NCBI GenBank assembly: GCA_022772585.1
Contig: JALEZN010000101.1
Location: 1-41,104 of the forward strand
Direction: 5' to 3'
DNA: 41,104 nt
From: Clostridiales bacterium
GTDB lineage: Bacteria > Bacillota > Clostridia > Oscillospirales > Oscillospiraceae
Below the pieces are notes generated by a model, which saw only the letters and a list, made by a program, of their open reading frames with translations, was not told the origin of the DNA and did not search any database. Both the position numbers and the translations under genes were made by a program. Below, piece by piece: positions 32,504 through 40,083 of the stretch. Each line of letters starts with the position of its first letter. Positions within the stretch are counted from its first letter, which is position 1.

Positions 32504-33526
32504 TTAGTTCATCTGCTTCCGGCGGGACAGGTTCATGGTGCCGTCCTGCATGTCGCCGATGGTCTCCAGGCTCTTGCCGGTGCCGTAGGCCACGCAGGAG
32601 ATGGCGTCGTCCGCCACATGGGTCTCGATGCCGGTGTGAGACTCGATGAGCTTGTCAAAGCCCCACAGCAGGCTGCCGCCGCCGGTCATCACGATACCGT
32701 TGGTGGCGATGTCGGCCACCAGCTCAGGGGGCGTGCGCTCCAGTACGCCGTGGATGGCCTCCAGAATGCGGGTGGCGGGCTCCTCAAATGCCTCGATCAT
32801 CTCGCTGGAGGTGACGGTGAACACCCGGGGCAGGCCGGTCATCAGGCAGCGGCCCTTGATCTCGATGGACTGCTCCTCCGGCCGGGGGAACACGCAGCCG
32901 ATCTTGACCTTCAGCTCCTCGGCGGTGCGCTCGCCGATGAGCACATTGTGCTTGCGGCGGATGTACTTGACAATGGCCTCGTCGAACTGGTCGCCGGCGA
33001 TCTTGATGGAGGTGGACTCCACAATGCCGCTGAGGGAGATCACTGCGATATCGGAGGTGCCGCCGCCGATATCCACGATCATATGGCCGTCGGGCCGGGT
33101 GATATCGATGCCCGCGCCGATGGCGGCGGCCAGAGGCTCCTCGATCAGATAGACCCGGCGGGCGCCGGCCTGGATGCCCGCGTCAATGACGGCCCGCTCC
33201 TCCACCTCGGTGATGCCGGAGGGGACGCAGATGACGATACGGGGCTTGAACAGCCGGAAGGAGGTCACCTTGCGGATAAACTCCTTGAGCATCCGCTCGG
33301 TCATGTCGTAATCGGAGATCACGCCCTCCCGCAGGGGACGGATGGCCACGATATTGCCGGGGGTCTTGCCCAGCATCTGCTGGGCCTCGGTGCCCACCTT
33401 GAGCAGCTTGCCGGTATCCTTATGGAGGGCCACCACGGAGGGCTCCCGGAGCACCACGCCCTTGCCCGCCACATACACCAGAATGGAGGCCGTACCCAGA
33501 TCAATGCCGATATCCTTGCTGAACAT
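32504..33526 (-). CDS. mreB: Rod shape-determining actin homologue MreB/Mbl
   Basis: A 340-residue actin-like cytoskeletal protein that guides lateral wall synthesis. It opens MFSKDIGIDLGTAS with the phosphate-1 motif, and has VDIGGGTSD as phosphate 2 and a GIVMTGGGSLL adenosine motif. Start choice: ATG 33526 has GAGGTG 6 bases upstream and gives the family length. An ATG at 33580 with AGGTGA also exists, but the 18 extra codons (AGT, TTT, ATA, AGA, CTA, CGA) are unlike the GC-rich codons of every gene here, so that stretch looks like leader. No mreC or mreD follows, so this may be an extra MreB/Mbl copy rather than the mreBCD-linked one. Confidence 0.93.
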   Translation of the reverse strand: MFSKDIGIDLGTASILVYVAGKGVVLREPSVVALHKDTGKLLKVGTEAQQMLGKTPGNIVAIRPLREGVISDYDMTERMLKEFIRKVTSFRLFKPRIVICVPSGITEVEERAVIDAGIQAGARRVYLIEEPLAAAIGAGIDITRPDGHMIVDIGGGTSDIAVISLSGIVESTSIKIAGDQFDEAIVKYIRRKHNVLIGERTAEELKVKIGCVFPRPEEQSIEIKGRCLMTGLPRVFTVTSSEMIEAFEEPATRILEAIHGVLERTPPELVADIATNGIVMTGGGSLLWGFDKLIESHTGIETHVADDAISCVAYGTGKSLETIGDMQDGTMNLSRRKQMN

Positions 33527-33616
33527 ACCCACACCTCGTAGTCTCTTGAACTTTTCCTTTATTTTTGCCCAAAAACTCATTCTTAATCACCTATCATATC
33601 TCTCAGTAACATTAAC

Positions 33617-33645
33617 ATTATAGAGAGATTCCGCCCGTATTTCAA
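33617..33645 (-). promoter_or_regulatory. mreB promoter
   Basis: On the minus strand TTGAAA (33640-33645), 17-bp spacer, TATAAT (33617-33622). Perfect -10 and strong -35. Expected transcription start is near 33610, leaving a leader of about 84 nt to the chosen start codon. Confidence 0.9.
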
Positions 33646-33707
33646 CAGGATTTTTCTTAATTTTTCATTCCATTTTCCGGCCCGGCGCAAAAAGCGCGAT
33701 ACGCCCG

Positions 33708-34364
33708 TCAATGCGCCCGGGCCAGCGTGGCGCACACCACGTCCTCCGCGCCGAATGTGCGCAGTACCCGGGCGCATTCGGACACGGTGGAGCCGGTGGT
33801 GATCACGTCGTCCAGCAGCAGGACCCGCCTGCCCCGGATGAGCTCCGGGTCCACGATCTCATAGGCCCCCAGCACATTGGCCCGGCGGGCGGCCTCATCC
33901 CGGATGCCCGACTGGGCCGGGTTGTTGCGGCTCTTGCGCAATGTCTCCACCGCCACATCCCCCAGCTCCAGCGCCGCGGCGGAGGCCAGCAGGAAGGCCT
34001 GGTCATAGCCCCGCTCCTTCCTGCGCCCCGGCGACAGGGGGACCCAGGTGATCAGGTCCCAGCGGCCGGAGAGGTGCTCCCGCACGCAGCCCGCCACCAG
34101 CTTGCCGTAGGCCCCGGCATAGCCCTGCCTCCCGCTGAATTTGCAGCGGTGGATGGACTCCCGCACCGCTCCCTCATAGCGCAGGGGCGACACGGCCAGG
34201 GACACGAACTCGCACCGCTGTTCCCCCGCCGCCCCGGTGAGCCAGGGCAGGTCCCGGCCGCAGGCGGCGCAGACCTCCCGCTCGCCGGAGCGCAGCAGTT
34301 TTCCGCAGAACACGCATTTGGGCGGGAAAAGCAGGTCCAGCAGGACCGACAGCGCCCGGCTCAT
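33708..34364 (-). CDS. comF: ComF-family phosphoribosyltransferase-like protein
   Basis: A 218-residue ComF-family protein. The N terminus has a zinc-binding pair of CxxC motifs (CVFC at about 17-20 and CAAC at about 32-35). The C-terminal half is a type I phosphoribosyltransferase fold with the PRPP loop VLLLDDVITTGSTVSE (about 181-196) and the family phrase SPGRRKERGYDQAFLLA. ComF proteins take part in DNA uptake and recombination-linked DNA metabolism in competent bacteria; the precise role is not settled. The ATG overlaps the stop of a ribbon-helix-helix gene (ATGA). No comFA helicase lies beside it. No strong terminator follows, so read-through to mreB is possible. Confidence 0.9.
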   Translation of the reverse strand: MSRALSVLLDLLFPPKCVFCGKLLRSGEREVCAACGRDLPWLTGAAGEQRCEFVSLAVSPLRYEGAVRESIHRCKFSGRQGYAGAYGKLVAGCVREHLSGRWDLITWVPLSPGRRKERGYDQAFLLASAAALELGDVAVETLRKSRNNPAQSGIRDEAARRANVLGAYEIVDPELIRGRRVLLLDDVITTGSTVSECARVLRTFGAEDVVCATLARAH

Positions 34365-34537
34365 TTCACATCCCCCGCCTCAATGGGCCCGTGCTCCTTC
34401 TCAAACTCCCGGATACACTTCTGGATGAGGTACAGGATCTGACCGCTCATGGAGCGCCCTTCATAAGCCGCGATATACTGGAGCTTGTCATGGAGAGTCT
34501 TGTCGGTACGAATGCTGAGATGATTCGTTTTTTCCAT
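34361..34537 (-). CDS. Small ribbon-helix-helix (Arc-like) DNA-binding protein
   Basis: A 58-residue protein beginning MEKTNHLSIRTDKTLHDKLQ and continuing with IAAYEGRSMSGQILYLIQKCI, a beta strand followed by two helices as in Arc/MetJ/CopG repressors. The SIR strand would contact DNA and the SMSGQI turn starts helix 2. GGGGAGG lies 9 bases before ATG 34537. Its stop overlaps the comF start by four bases, so the two are coupled. Three 11-bp-spaced repeats lie upstream and may be its operator. It is too short for a usual ORF cutoff and easy to miss. Confidence 0.8.
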   Translation of the reverse strand: MEKTNHLSIRTDKTLHDKLQYIAAYEGRSMSGQILYLIQKCIREFEKEHGPIEAGDVK

Positions 34538-34588
34538 ATGCCTTGCCTCCCCTTGTCTCTGGTAAGCAAAGCATATCCTTATGTAGAC

Positions 34589-34617
34589 AAACTTAGTTTA
34601 TTCTTAGTGCATTCTTA
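34589..34617. repeat. Three 11-bp-period direct repeats upstream of the RHH-comF pair
   Basis: On the plus strand AAACTTA (34589-34595), ATTCTTA (34600-34606) and ATTCTTA (34611-34617), each starting 11 bp after the last. The position, 52-80 bp before the RHH start codon, fits an operator. Promoter boxes could not be assigned. Confidence 0.55.
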
Positions 34618-34632
34618 CGGCACAGAATTTCA

Positions 34633-35080
34633 CGGGGACGGGGGTTGGCCCGCCCACGGGGCGGGGACGGGGGTTGCGCTCGCCGCGCAGGCCGCCTGCC
34701 CGGCGGGGGCCCCATTTCTTTTGCCAAAAGAAATGGGGAAAAGAAAAAGCCCAAAGGGGTGCACGGCCCCCTTTGGAATCCCCTAACACGGGGGAGTTCT
34801 TACGCGGTGTCTACGTTGACGGGACCCTCACGCGCTGCCTGTATGGTGCCTTCCCGTCCTGTGCCTGCACCTTGCGGGCGTGGCAGAAAGCCATCTTGAT
34901 TTTGATGGCACCGTGGGAGCGGCCCTCGTGTAGGGAGGGAGTCCAGAGGGAGGGCTGGGCCTCCCTCTGGCCCTTTTCTTCCCCCTTTCTTTTCGGGAAA
35001 AGAAAGGGGCGCCGTCCGCGCAGGACAACGTCCCCGCCCGCCCGCAGGCGGGCCAATCCCCGTCCCCGCCCCGTGGGCGG
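34633..35080. mobile_element. Non-coding repeat element with 22-bp perfect inverted ends
   Basis: About 450 bp with no convincing gene. Perfect 22-bp inverted repeats lie at 34651-34672 and 35058-35079 (begin CGCCCACGGGGCG; end in GGGACGGGG), with further partial copies outside and inside. Each arm then has the same order of parts: a hairpin CCCCATTTCTTTT/AAAAGAAATGGGG (34710-34738) mirrored by CCCCTTTCTTTT/AAAAGAAAGGGG (34982-35009), an A/G-rich spacer, and a second hairpin CCAAAGGGG/CCCCTTTGG (34751-34776) mirrored by CCAGAGGGAGG/CCTCCCTCTGG (34943-34970). The arms differ in bases but keep the structures. Open frames crossing it are low-complexity by-products of the repeats. I read it as a non-autonomous, MITE-like or structured-RNA-type repeat. 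Confidence 0.6.
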
Positions 35081-35139
35081 AACGGCCTTATTCCACTACC
35101 ATATCGGCCAGAGCAAAGTTGTAAGGCGGGGCGCTCATG

Positions 35140-37362
35140 TCATCTCGGCTGCGACAGACGCCAGCGCAGGCCGGAGTAGCGCCGCTGCTGGCGGTTGTTG
35201 GCGGTCATCTGGGCCACCGCCTCCTCGTCCCCCACCAGGACCAGCAGCTCCCGTGCCCGGGTGATGGCGGTGTAGAGCACCCCCCGGGTAAGGAGCATGG
35301 GGGTCCCCTTGCATACCGACAGGATCACCGCCCGGTACTCGCTGCCCTGGGACTTGTGGACCGTGATGGCGTAGGCCGGCTCCAGCTCCCCCAGCATGTC
35401 GGGGGAATACTCCACGATGCGGCCGTCAAAGTCCACGGTGATGCACTCGTTGCGGTTGTCCACCCCGGTGATCTGGCCGATGTCCCCGTTGAACACCCCC
35501 ATGCCGGAGGTCAGGGAGTCCCGGTCCCGCCACATCAGGTCGTAGTTGTTGCGCACCTGCATCACCCGGTCCCCCTCCCGGAAGATGAACTCCCCGAAGC
35601 GGCGCTCTCCCTTCTCCCGGTCCGGCGGGTTCACCGCCTCCTGGATGGCCCGGTTCAGCGCTCCCGTCCCCGCCACCGTCTTGCGGGTGGGAGAGAGGAC
35701 CTGGATCTGGTCGGCGGGGATGCCCATATTCCTGGGCAGGCGCTCCTTCACCAGCTCCACGATGGTCTCGGCCGCCCGGGCCGGGTCCTTCCGGCGCAGG
35801 AAGAAGAAGTCGCCTCCCTTGTTGCGCAGGTCGGGCAGCTCCCCTCGGTTGACGCCGTGGGCATTCATGACGATGGCGCTCTCGGCGGCCTGGCGGAAGA
35901 TCTCGGTGAGGCGCACCATGGGGATGCTGCCGCTGCGGATCAGGTCGGAGAACAGGTTGCCCGGCCCCACCGAAGGGAGCTGGTCCGGGTCGCCCACCAG
36001 CACCAGACGGCAGTCCCCCCGCAGGGCGGAGAGCAGCGCCCGCATGAGGGCGATGTCCACCATGGAGGTCTCGTCCACGATGACGGCGTCCACCCGCAGG
36101 GGGTCGCTCTCGTCGTGGGCGAACACCAGCCGCCCGGTGCCCGGGTCGAACTGGGTCTCCAGCAGGCGGTGGATGGTGGCGGCATCCACGCCGCACAGGT
36201 CTCCCAGCCGCTTGGCAGCCCGGCCGGTGGGGGCGGCCAGAGCAGTCTCCAGCCCCAGCGCATCAAAGAGAGCCAGCACACCCCGCAGGGAGGTGGTCTT
36301 GCCGGTGCCCGGCCCGCCGGTGAGGAGCATCACCTGCCGCCCGGCGGCCAGCTCCACCGCCTCTCGCTGCTGGGGGGCGTAGATGATGCCCTGCTCGGCC
36401 TGGATGCGGTCGATGAGAGCGTCCAGCCCGTCGGGGGGCAGCAGCTCCCGCCGGGCCATCTCCCCCATCCGCTCTGCCACGTACTCCTCCGCCTCCTGCA
36501 GGTCGCTGAGGTAGCAGGCAGTCTCGCCGGCCACCTCCTCCTGCACCACCTCGCCCTGCTCGATGAGGGCCTCCAGCCCGTCCTCCAGAGCCTCGCTCTC
36601 CAGTCCCAGGAGCTGTCCGGTGGCCGGCAGCAGCTTGCGCCGGGGCAGGAAGGTGTGGCCGTTCATCAGGTTGTGGCTCAGCTCGAAGAGCAGCCCGGCC
36701 TCAATGCGCTGGGGGTCCTCCCCCTCCATGCCCATGTCGATGGCCAGGGCGTCGGCGATGGCGAAGTCCACCCCCAGCTCCTCGTCCACCAGCAGGTAGG
36801 GGTTGCTCTTCACCACCTCCAGCGCCCGGTCGCCGTACCGGCGGTAGAGGGGCATGGCCAGCTGGAGGGCCACATTGTGCTCCCCCAGAAATTCCAGCAG
36901 GCGGCGCATACCCATCTGGAGCCGGAAATGCTCCCCCATGGCCAATGCCCGCTTGCGGGTGATGCCCTTGATGCGGGTGAGCTGCTCCGGGTGCTCCTCC
37001 AGCACGGTGAGGGCATCCTCGCCGAACTCCTCGATCATCCGGCGGGCGGTGGCGGCGCCGATGCCCCGCACGGCTCCCGAGGCCAGGTATTCAAAGATGG
37101 CCTTCTCCCCGGCGGGCATCCGCCGCTCCACGATCTCGGCCTTGAACTGCTCGCCGTAGGAGGCGTGGCGCATCCATTTGCCCCGGATGGACAAACTCTC
37201 GCCCGGGGCCACGCCGGGCATGCAACCCACCACCGTGATTCCGCCCTGCTCCCCGGCGTCGATGCGGAGCACCGTGTAGCCGTTCTCCTCGTTCTGGTAG
37301 ATCACGGCCTCCACGCTGCCCTCGATGAGATTGAGTTCCTCCGTCTGTTCCAAAGGGATCAT
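35140..37362 (-). CDS. recD2: RecD2-type ATP-dependent DNA helicase
   Basis: A 740-residue SF1B 5'-3' helicase of the RecD2/YrrC type, which acts without RecBC in DNA repair. An N-terminal OB-like and helix-hairpin-helix region (about 10-200, with GAVRGIGAATARRMIEEFG) precedes the motor. Walker A is LLTGGPGTGKTT (346-357), motif II VIVDETSMVD, and motif III LVGDPDQLPSVGPG. The C-terminal UvrD-like part ends with AYAITVHKSQGSEY and LYTAITRARELL. Start: ATG 37362 has AAAGG directly adjacent with no spacer; a TTG three codons later (37353) is better spaced from it and may be the true start. It lies 15 bp after a small membrane gene. Confidence 0.94.
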   Translation of the reverse strand: MIPLEQTEELNLIEGSVEAVIYQNEENGYTVLRIDAGEQGGITVVGCMPGVAPGESLSIRGKWMRHASYGEQFKAEIVERRMPAGEKAIFEYLASGAVRGIGAATARRMIEEFGEDALTVLEEHPEQLTRIKGITRKRALAMGEHFRLQMGMRRLLEFLGEHNVALQLAMPLYRRYGDRALEVVKSNPYLLVDEELGVDFAIADALAIDMGMEGEDPQRIEAGLLFELSHNLMNGHTFLPRRKLLPATGQLLGLESEALEDGLEALIEQGEVVQEEVAGETACYLSDLQEAEEYVAERMGEMARRELLPPDGLDALIDRIQAEQGIIYAPQQREAVELAAGRQVMLLTGGPGTGKTTSLRGVLALFDALGLETALAAPTGRAAKRLGDLCGVDAATIHRLLETQFDPGTGRLVFAHDESDPLRVDAVIVDETSMVDIALMRALLSALRGDCRLVLVGDPDQLPSVGPGNLFSDLIRSGSIPMVRLTEIFRQAAESAIVMNAHGVNRGELPDLRNKGGDFFFLRRKDPARAAETIVELVKERLPRNMGIPADQIQVLSPTRKTVAGTGALNRAIQEAVNPPDREKGERRFGEFIFREGDRVMQVRNNYDLMWRDRDSLTSGMGVFNGDIGQITGVDNRNECITVDFDGRIVEYSPDMLGELEPAYAITVHKSQGSEYRAVILSVCKGTPMLLTRGVLYTAITRARELLVLVGDEEAVAQMTANNRQQRRYSGLRWRLSQPR

Positions 37363-37377
37363 CCTTTATGTATCATT

Positions 37378-37725
37378 CTATCGCCGGGACAGGTACTCCC
37401 CCACCCGGTCCATGGGACACAGCACCATCCCGCTGCGCTGGGCCATCAGGGCATGGGCCAGCGCCCGGCCGGCGGCGCTGAGCCCGTCGTCCGCGATGAC
37501 GATGGTGAACCGGGCGGCCCCCCATCCCCGCAGCCAGCACAGGGCGCGGATGTCGTGCTCCAGAGTCTCAGCTCCCCCCCGGGCGGGCACCACGGCCCAG
37601 ATGGGCGCGCCTCCGGTGCCGCCCGCCGGGAGGAGCAGCTTTCCAAAGCACAGCCACGCCAGAGCCAAAAGCCCCGCCGCGGAGAGCAGCGCCAGCACCG
37701 CCTGTAAGATCGATTCCATCATCAT
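37378..37725 (-). CDS. Small membrane-anchored protein of unknown function
   Basis: About 115 residues from ATG 37725, which has GGAGG 5 bases upstream; a GTG at 37731 overlaps that site. One N-terminal membrane helix (about 7-30) is followed by a short alpha/beta region: strand WAVVPARGGAETLEHDIRAL and strand FTIVIADDGLS. The pattern faintly recalls the first strand and DxD-like turn of a family 2 glycosyltransferase, but the protein is far too short to be one. Upstream of recD2, same strand. Function unknown. Confidence 0.6.
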   Translation of the reverse strand: MMMESILQAVLALLSAAGLLALAWLCFGKLLLPAGGTGGAPIWAVVPARGGAETLEHDIRALCWLRGWGAARFTIVIADDGLSAAGRALAHALMAQRSGMVLCPMDRVGEYLSRR

Positions 37726-37767
37726 GCTCACCTCCGGGCCATCCTATGCCCCGGAGGGAAAAAGGGT

Positions 37768-38256
37768 TCAGATCACCGCCAGCTTCACCACATAGGTTAG
37801 AAAGGTGACCAGAAAGCCCGCGATGAACACGCCGCCCACCAGCGCCGGGGCGGCCTTGCGCAGGGGCATGTCCAGGAAGGAGGCGGCCAGTGCCCCCGTC
37901 CAGCCTCCGGTGCCGGGCAGAGGGAGGGCCACGAAGATCAGCAGGCCCAGATATTTGTATTTCGTCACCTTGCGCCCCTTGAGATGGGCCTTGCGCTCCA
38001 GGGCGTCCACCATGCGGTTGAGCCGGGGCATATGCCGGCGCATCCACTGAAAGATCCGCCGGATATATACCACGATAAAGGGCAGCGGGAGCAGATTCCC
38101 CACCACGCTGGCCCCGAAGGCCGCCCACGGGTTCAGCCCCAGAGCCACCCCGAAGGGGATGCCGCCCCTCAGCTCGATCACGGGCAGCATGGAAACCAGC
38201 ATGGTAAAGACCAGTTCGCCCGCCCGGTTTTCCGTGAGCCACTGCATCAGATCCAA
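37768..38256 (-). CDS. Small multidrug export family (COG2426-like) membrane protein
   Basis: About 162 residues with four hydrophobic segments. It has the family phrases PVIELRGGIPFGVALGLNP (about 24-42) and VALPLPGTGGWTGALAASFL, and a basic central loop rich in Arg and Lys. The family name is historical; transport of drugs has not been shown for most members. Start: TTG 38256 is 8 bases after GGAGG. The ATG three codons later is 17 bases away, and the longer frame to 38328 reads through a non-coding-like region. The next gene begins 43 bp downstream on the same strand. Confidence 0.78.
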   Translation of the reverse strand: MDLMQWLTENRAGELVFTMLVSMLPVIELRGGIPFGVALGLNPWAAFGASVVGNLLPLPFIVVYIRRIFQWMRRHMPRLNRMVDALERKAHLKGRKVTKYKYLGLLIFVALPLPGTGGWTGALAASFLDMPLRKAAPALVGGVFIAGFLVTFLTYVVKLAVI

Positions 38257-38498
38257 GATCGTTTCCTCCGTCAATACTGTTATGGTCCGTTTTCCGGACC
38301 CGCGTATGGGCTGTTGTGCCGCAGGCACAAGTTCCGCTGACCTCCCCGCCGCTGACGCGGCAGAGAGCCAGGTGAAACTATTCTATCATATTTCCCCGCC
38401 GCCAAACAGGAAAGATTTCTTACATTTCTTAATTTTCACGCCCTGTGCCTGTCTCGGAGGAATTATTGTAAATTTTTTCTTAAGATTTTCTCTTTTGC

Positions 38499-38529
38499 TT
38501 GACCTTCCACCCCGTGGAAGGTGTATCAT
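38499..38529 (+). promoter_or_regulatory. MerR-type promoter with dyad in a 19-bp spacer
   Basis: TTGACC (38499-38504) and TATCAT (38524-38529) are 19 bp apart, longer than the optimum, and a perfect dyad ACCTTCCAC-N3-GTGGAAGGT (38502-38522) lies between them. This is the arrangement of MerR-family promoters. The half-site ACCTTCC/GGAAGGT is the CueR-type copper-efflux consensus. No merR-like gene is in the window, so the regulator would act from elsewhere. The rest of 38257-38498 is AT-rich, without a gene. Confidence 0.75.
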
Positions 38530-38562
38530 GAACTTACCCTAAAATGAGAAGGAGGAATTTTT

Positions 38563-40008
38563 ATGAAGCATATGAAACAAAAGCTCCTGGCTTTGGGCTC
38601 CGCCCTGGCCCTCACCGCCTCTCTGGCCGGTCCCGCCATGGCTGCCGAGGCCGACGCCGGCATTTCCGTCCAGTTGGACGGCCAGAATGTGGCCTTTACC
38701 GATGTGAAGCCAGAGGCCCACTCCGGACGTACCTTCCTGCCTTTCCGCGCCGTGTTCGAGGCCATGGGCGCCCAGGTGGACTACAAGGCCGACACCCAGA
38801 CCATCCTGGCCGACCGGGACGGCACCCATCTGGAGATGACCCTGGGCAGCAAGGACGTAAAGATCACCGAAAACGGCGAGAGCCGCACCGTCACCATGGA
38901 CGTGGCTCCCTACGCCAAGAGCAACCGCACCTATGTGCCCGTCCGTTTCGCCGCTGAGGCCTTCGGCTGCAACGTGGGCTGGGATCAGGATGACCAGACC
39001 GTCATCATCGCAGACGTGGATAAGCTGATGGGCGGCGCCACCTACGAACTGATGGACAACTACTGCGCCTACGCCGCCAAGCAGGCCGCTCAGAGCAGCC
39101 AGGCCGTCAAGGGCGACCTGTCCATGAAGCTGACCGTGTCCAAGGAGGCTACCGGCACTGAGAAGGACATGTCCATCCCCGTGACCGCCACCCTCTCCGG
39201 CATTTCCTCTCAGACGGCCGGCCAGCTCAAGATGACCATGGACCTGTCCGGCATTATGGATATGATGACCGCTGAGGACACCGGCCTGACCCCTGCTGAG
39301 TTCGCCGCCATGAAGGCCCAGCTCAAGCAGGTCACCGCCGAGATCCGCATGGACCTGGAGACCGGCATGTACTACATCAACTGCCCCGTCCTGGCCCAGC
39401 TGATGGGCAATGAGAACGGCGACAAGGTCTGGTTCTCCATGGACTTCAACGCCCTGCTGGCCTCCTCCGGCATAGATCTCTCTGAGCTGGTTGCCATGTC
39501 CAAGGGCGCCTCCGGCTCTATGAAGGACGTGCTGGCCTCCACCCTGTCTGCCATCCCCCTGACCGACAAGGACACTGACTACACTGCCCTGTCCGCCGTC
39601 GCCAAGGTCTACAGCGACATGCTCAGCGACCAGGCCTTTGTCAAGAACGGCAGCACCTACACCTCCACCTTCTCCATGAAGGAGGACGGCGCCGACATGA
39701 CCATGAAGCTGGTCCTCACCGCCAAGGGCGAGGACATCGTGGGCATGAAGATGGATATGAGCATGAAGGCCGCCGGCACCGACCCGGATCCGTCTGCCTC
39801 TGCCGCCGCGGGCCGCAGCTCCATCTCCATGGATATGTCCATGTCCTCCGCCGTGGACAAGATGACCATGACTCTGGATATGGATCTGATGGACCTGATC
39901 ACGTTGACCATGGAGATGAACATGACCTCCTCCGCCACCAGCGACAAGCCGGTCACCACCCTCCCCGCCAACGCCGTGGTGGTCCCCCTGGACGGCGTCC
40001 TGAAGTAA
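38563..40008 (+). CDS. Secreted stalk-domain protein with methionine-rich C-terminal region
   Basis: A 481-residue exported protein. The signal peptide is about 1-27 (cut after AMA). Residues about 33-150 are a copper amine oxidase N-terminal (stalk) domain with the signature GRTFLPFRAVFEAMGAQVD and its repeat NRTYVPVRFAAEAFGC. The rest (about 160-460) has alternating beta-strand patterns as in LolA/LppX-like lipid- or ligand-binding folds. Methionine is strongly enriched: 17 in the 89 residues from about 368 to 456, in M-x-M patterns such as MKMDMSMK and MTMTLDMDLM. AAGGAGG precedes ATG 38563. It is monocistronic, with a MerR-type promoter and a terminator. Metal binding is plausible but the alternation could also be simple amphipathic strands. 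Confidence 0.8.
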   Translation: MKHMKQKLLALGSALALTASLAGPAMAAEADAGISVQLDGQNVAFTDVKPEAHSGRTFLPFRAVFEAMGAQVDYKADTQTILADRDGTHLEMTLGSKDVKITENGESRTVTMDVAPYAKSNRTYVPVRFAAEAFGCNVGWDQDDQTVIIADVDKLMGGATYELMDNYCAYAAKQAAQSSQAVKGDLSMKLTVSKEATGTEKDMSIPVTATLSGISSQTAGQLKMTMDLSGIMDMMTAEDTGLTPAEFAAMKAQLKQVTAEIRMDLETGMYYINCPVLAQLMGNENGDKVWFSMDFNALLASSGIDLSELVAMSKGASGSMKDVLASTLSAIPLTDKDTDYTALSAVAKVYSDMLSDQAFVKNGSTYTSTFSMKEDGADMTMKLVLTAKGEDIVGMKMDMSMKAAGTDPDPSASAAAGRSSISMDMSMSSAVDKMTMTLDMDLMDLITLTMEMNMTSSATSDKPVTTLPANAVVVPLDGVLK

Positions 40009-40041
40009 AGGCACCTTTCCTTTCGCAGCTCAATCAAAAAC

Positions 40042-40073
40042 GTGCGCCCCGGACTATCCGGGGCGCACATTTT
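40042..40073. terminator. Bidirectional terminator
   Basis: 12-bp perfect stem GTGCGCCCCGGA/TCCGGGGCGCAC with a 3-nt loop, AAAAAC before it and ATTTTT after it. It serves the convergent stalk-domain gene and the decarboxylase gene. Confidence 0.9.
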
Positions 40074-40083
40074 TCTGTTTTGC

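Noticed and set aside
34645-35264. Several overlapping frames (60-196 codons) in the repeat element
   Set aside because: They run through hairpins and inverted repeats on both strands, have Pro/Arg/Lys low complexity and no ribosome binding site; best explained as by-products of the repeat.
35137-37707. 856-codon plus-strand frame over recD2
   Set aside because: Antisense to an intact helicase with all motifs; no start signal.
38539-40014. 491-codon minus-strand frame over the methionine-rich protein
   Set aside because: Antisense shadow; His/Gly-rich repeats are the complement of Met/Asp/Ala codons in the real gene.
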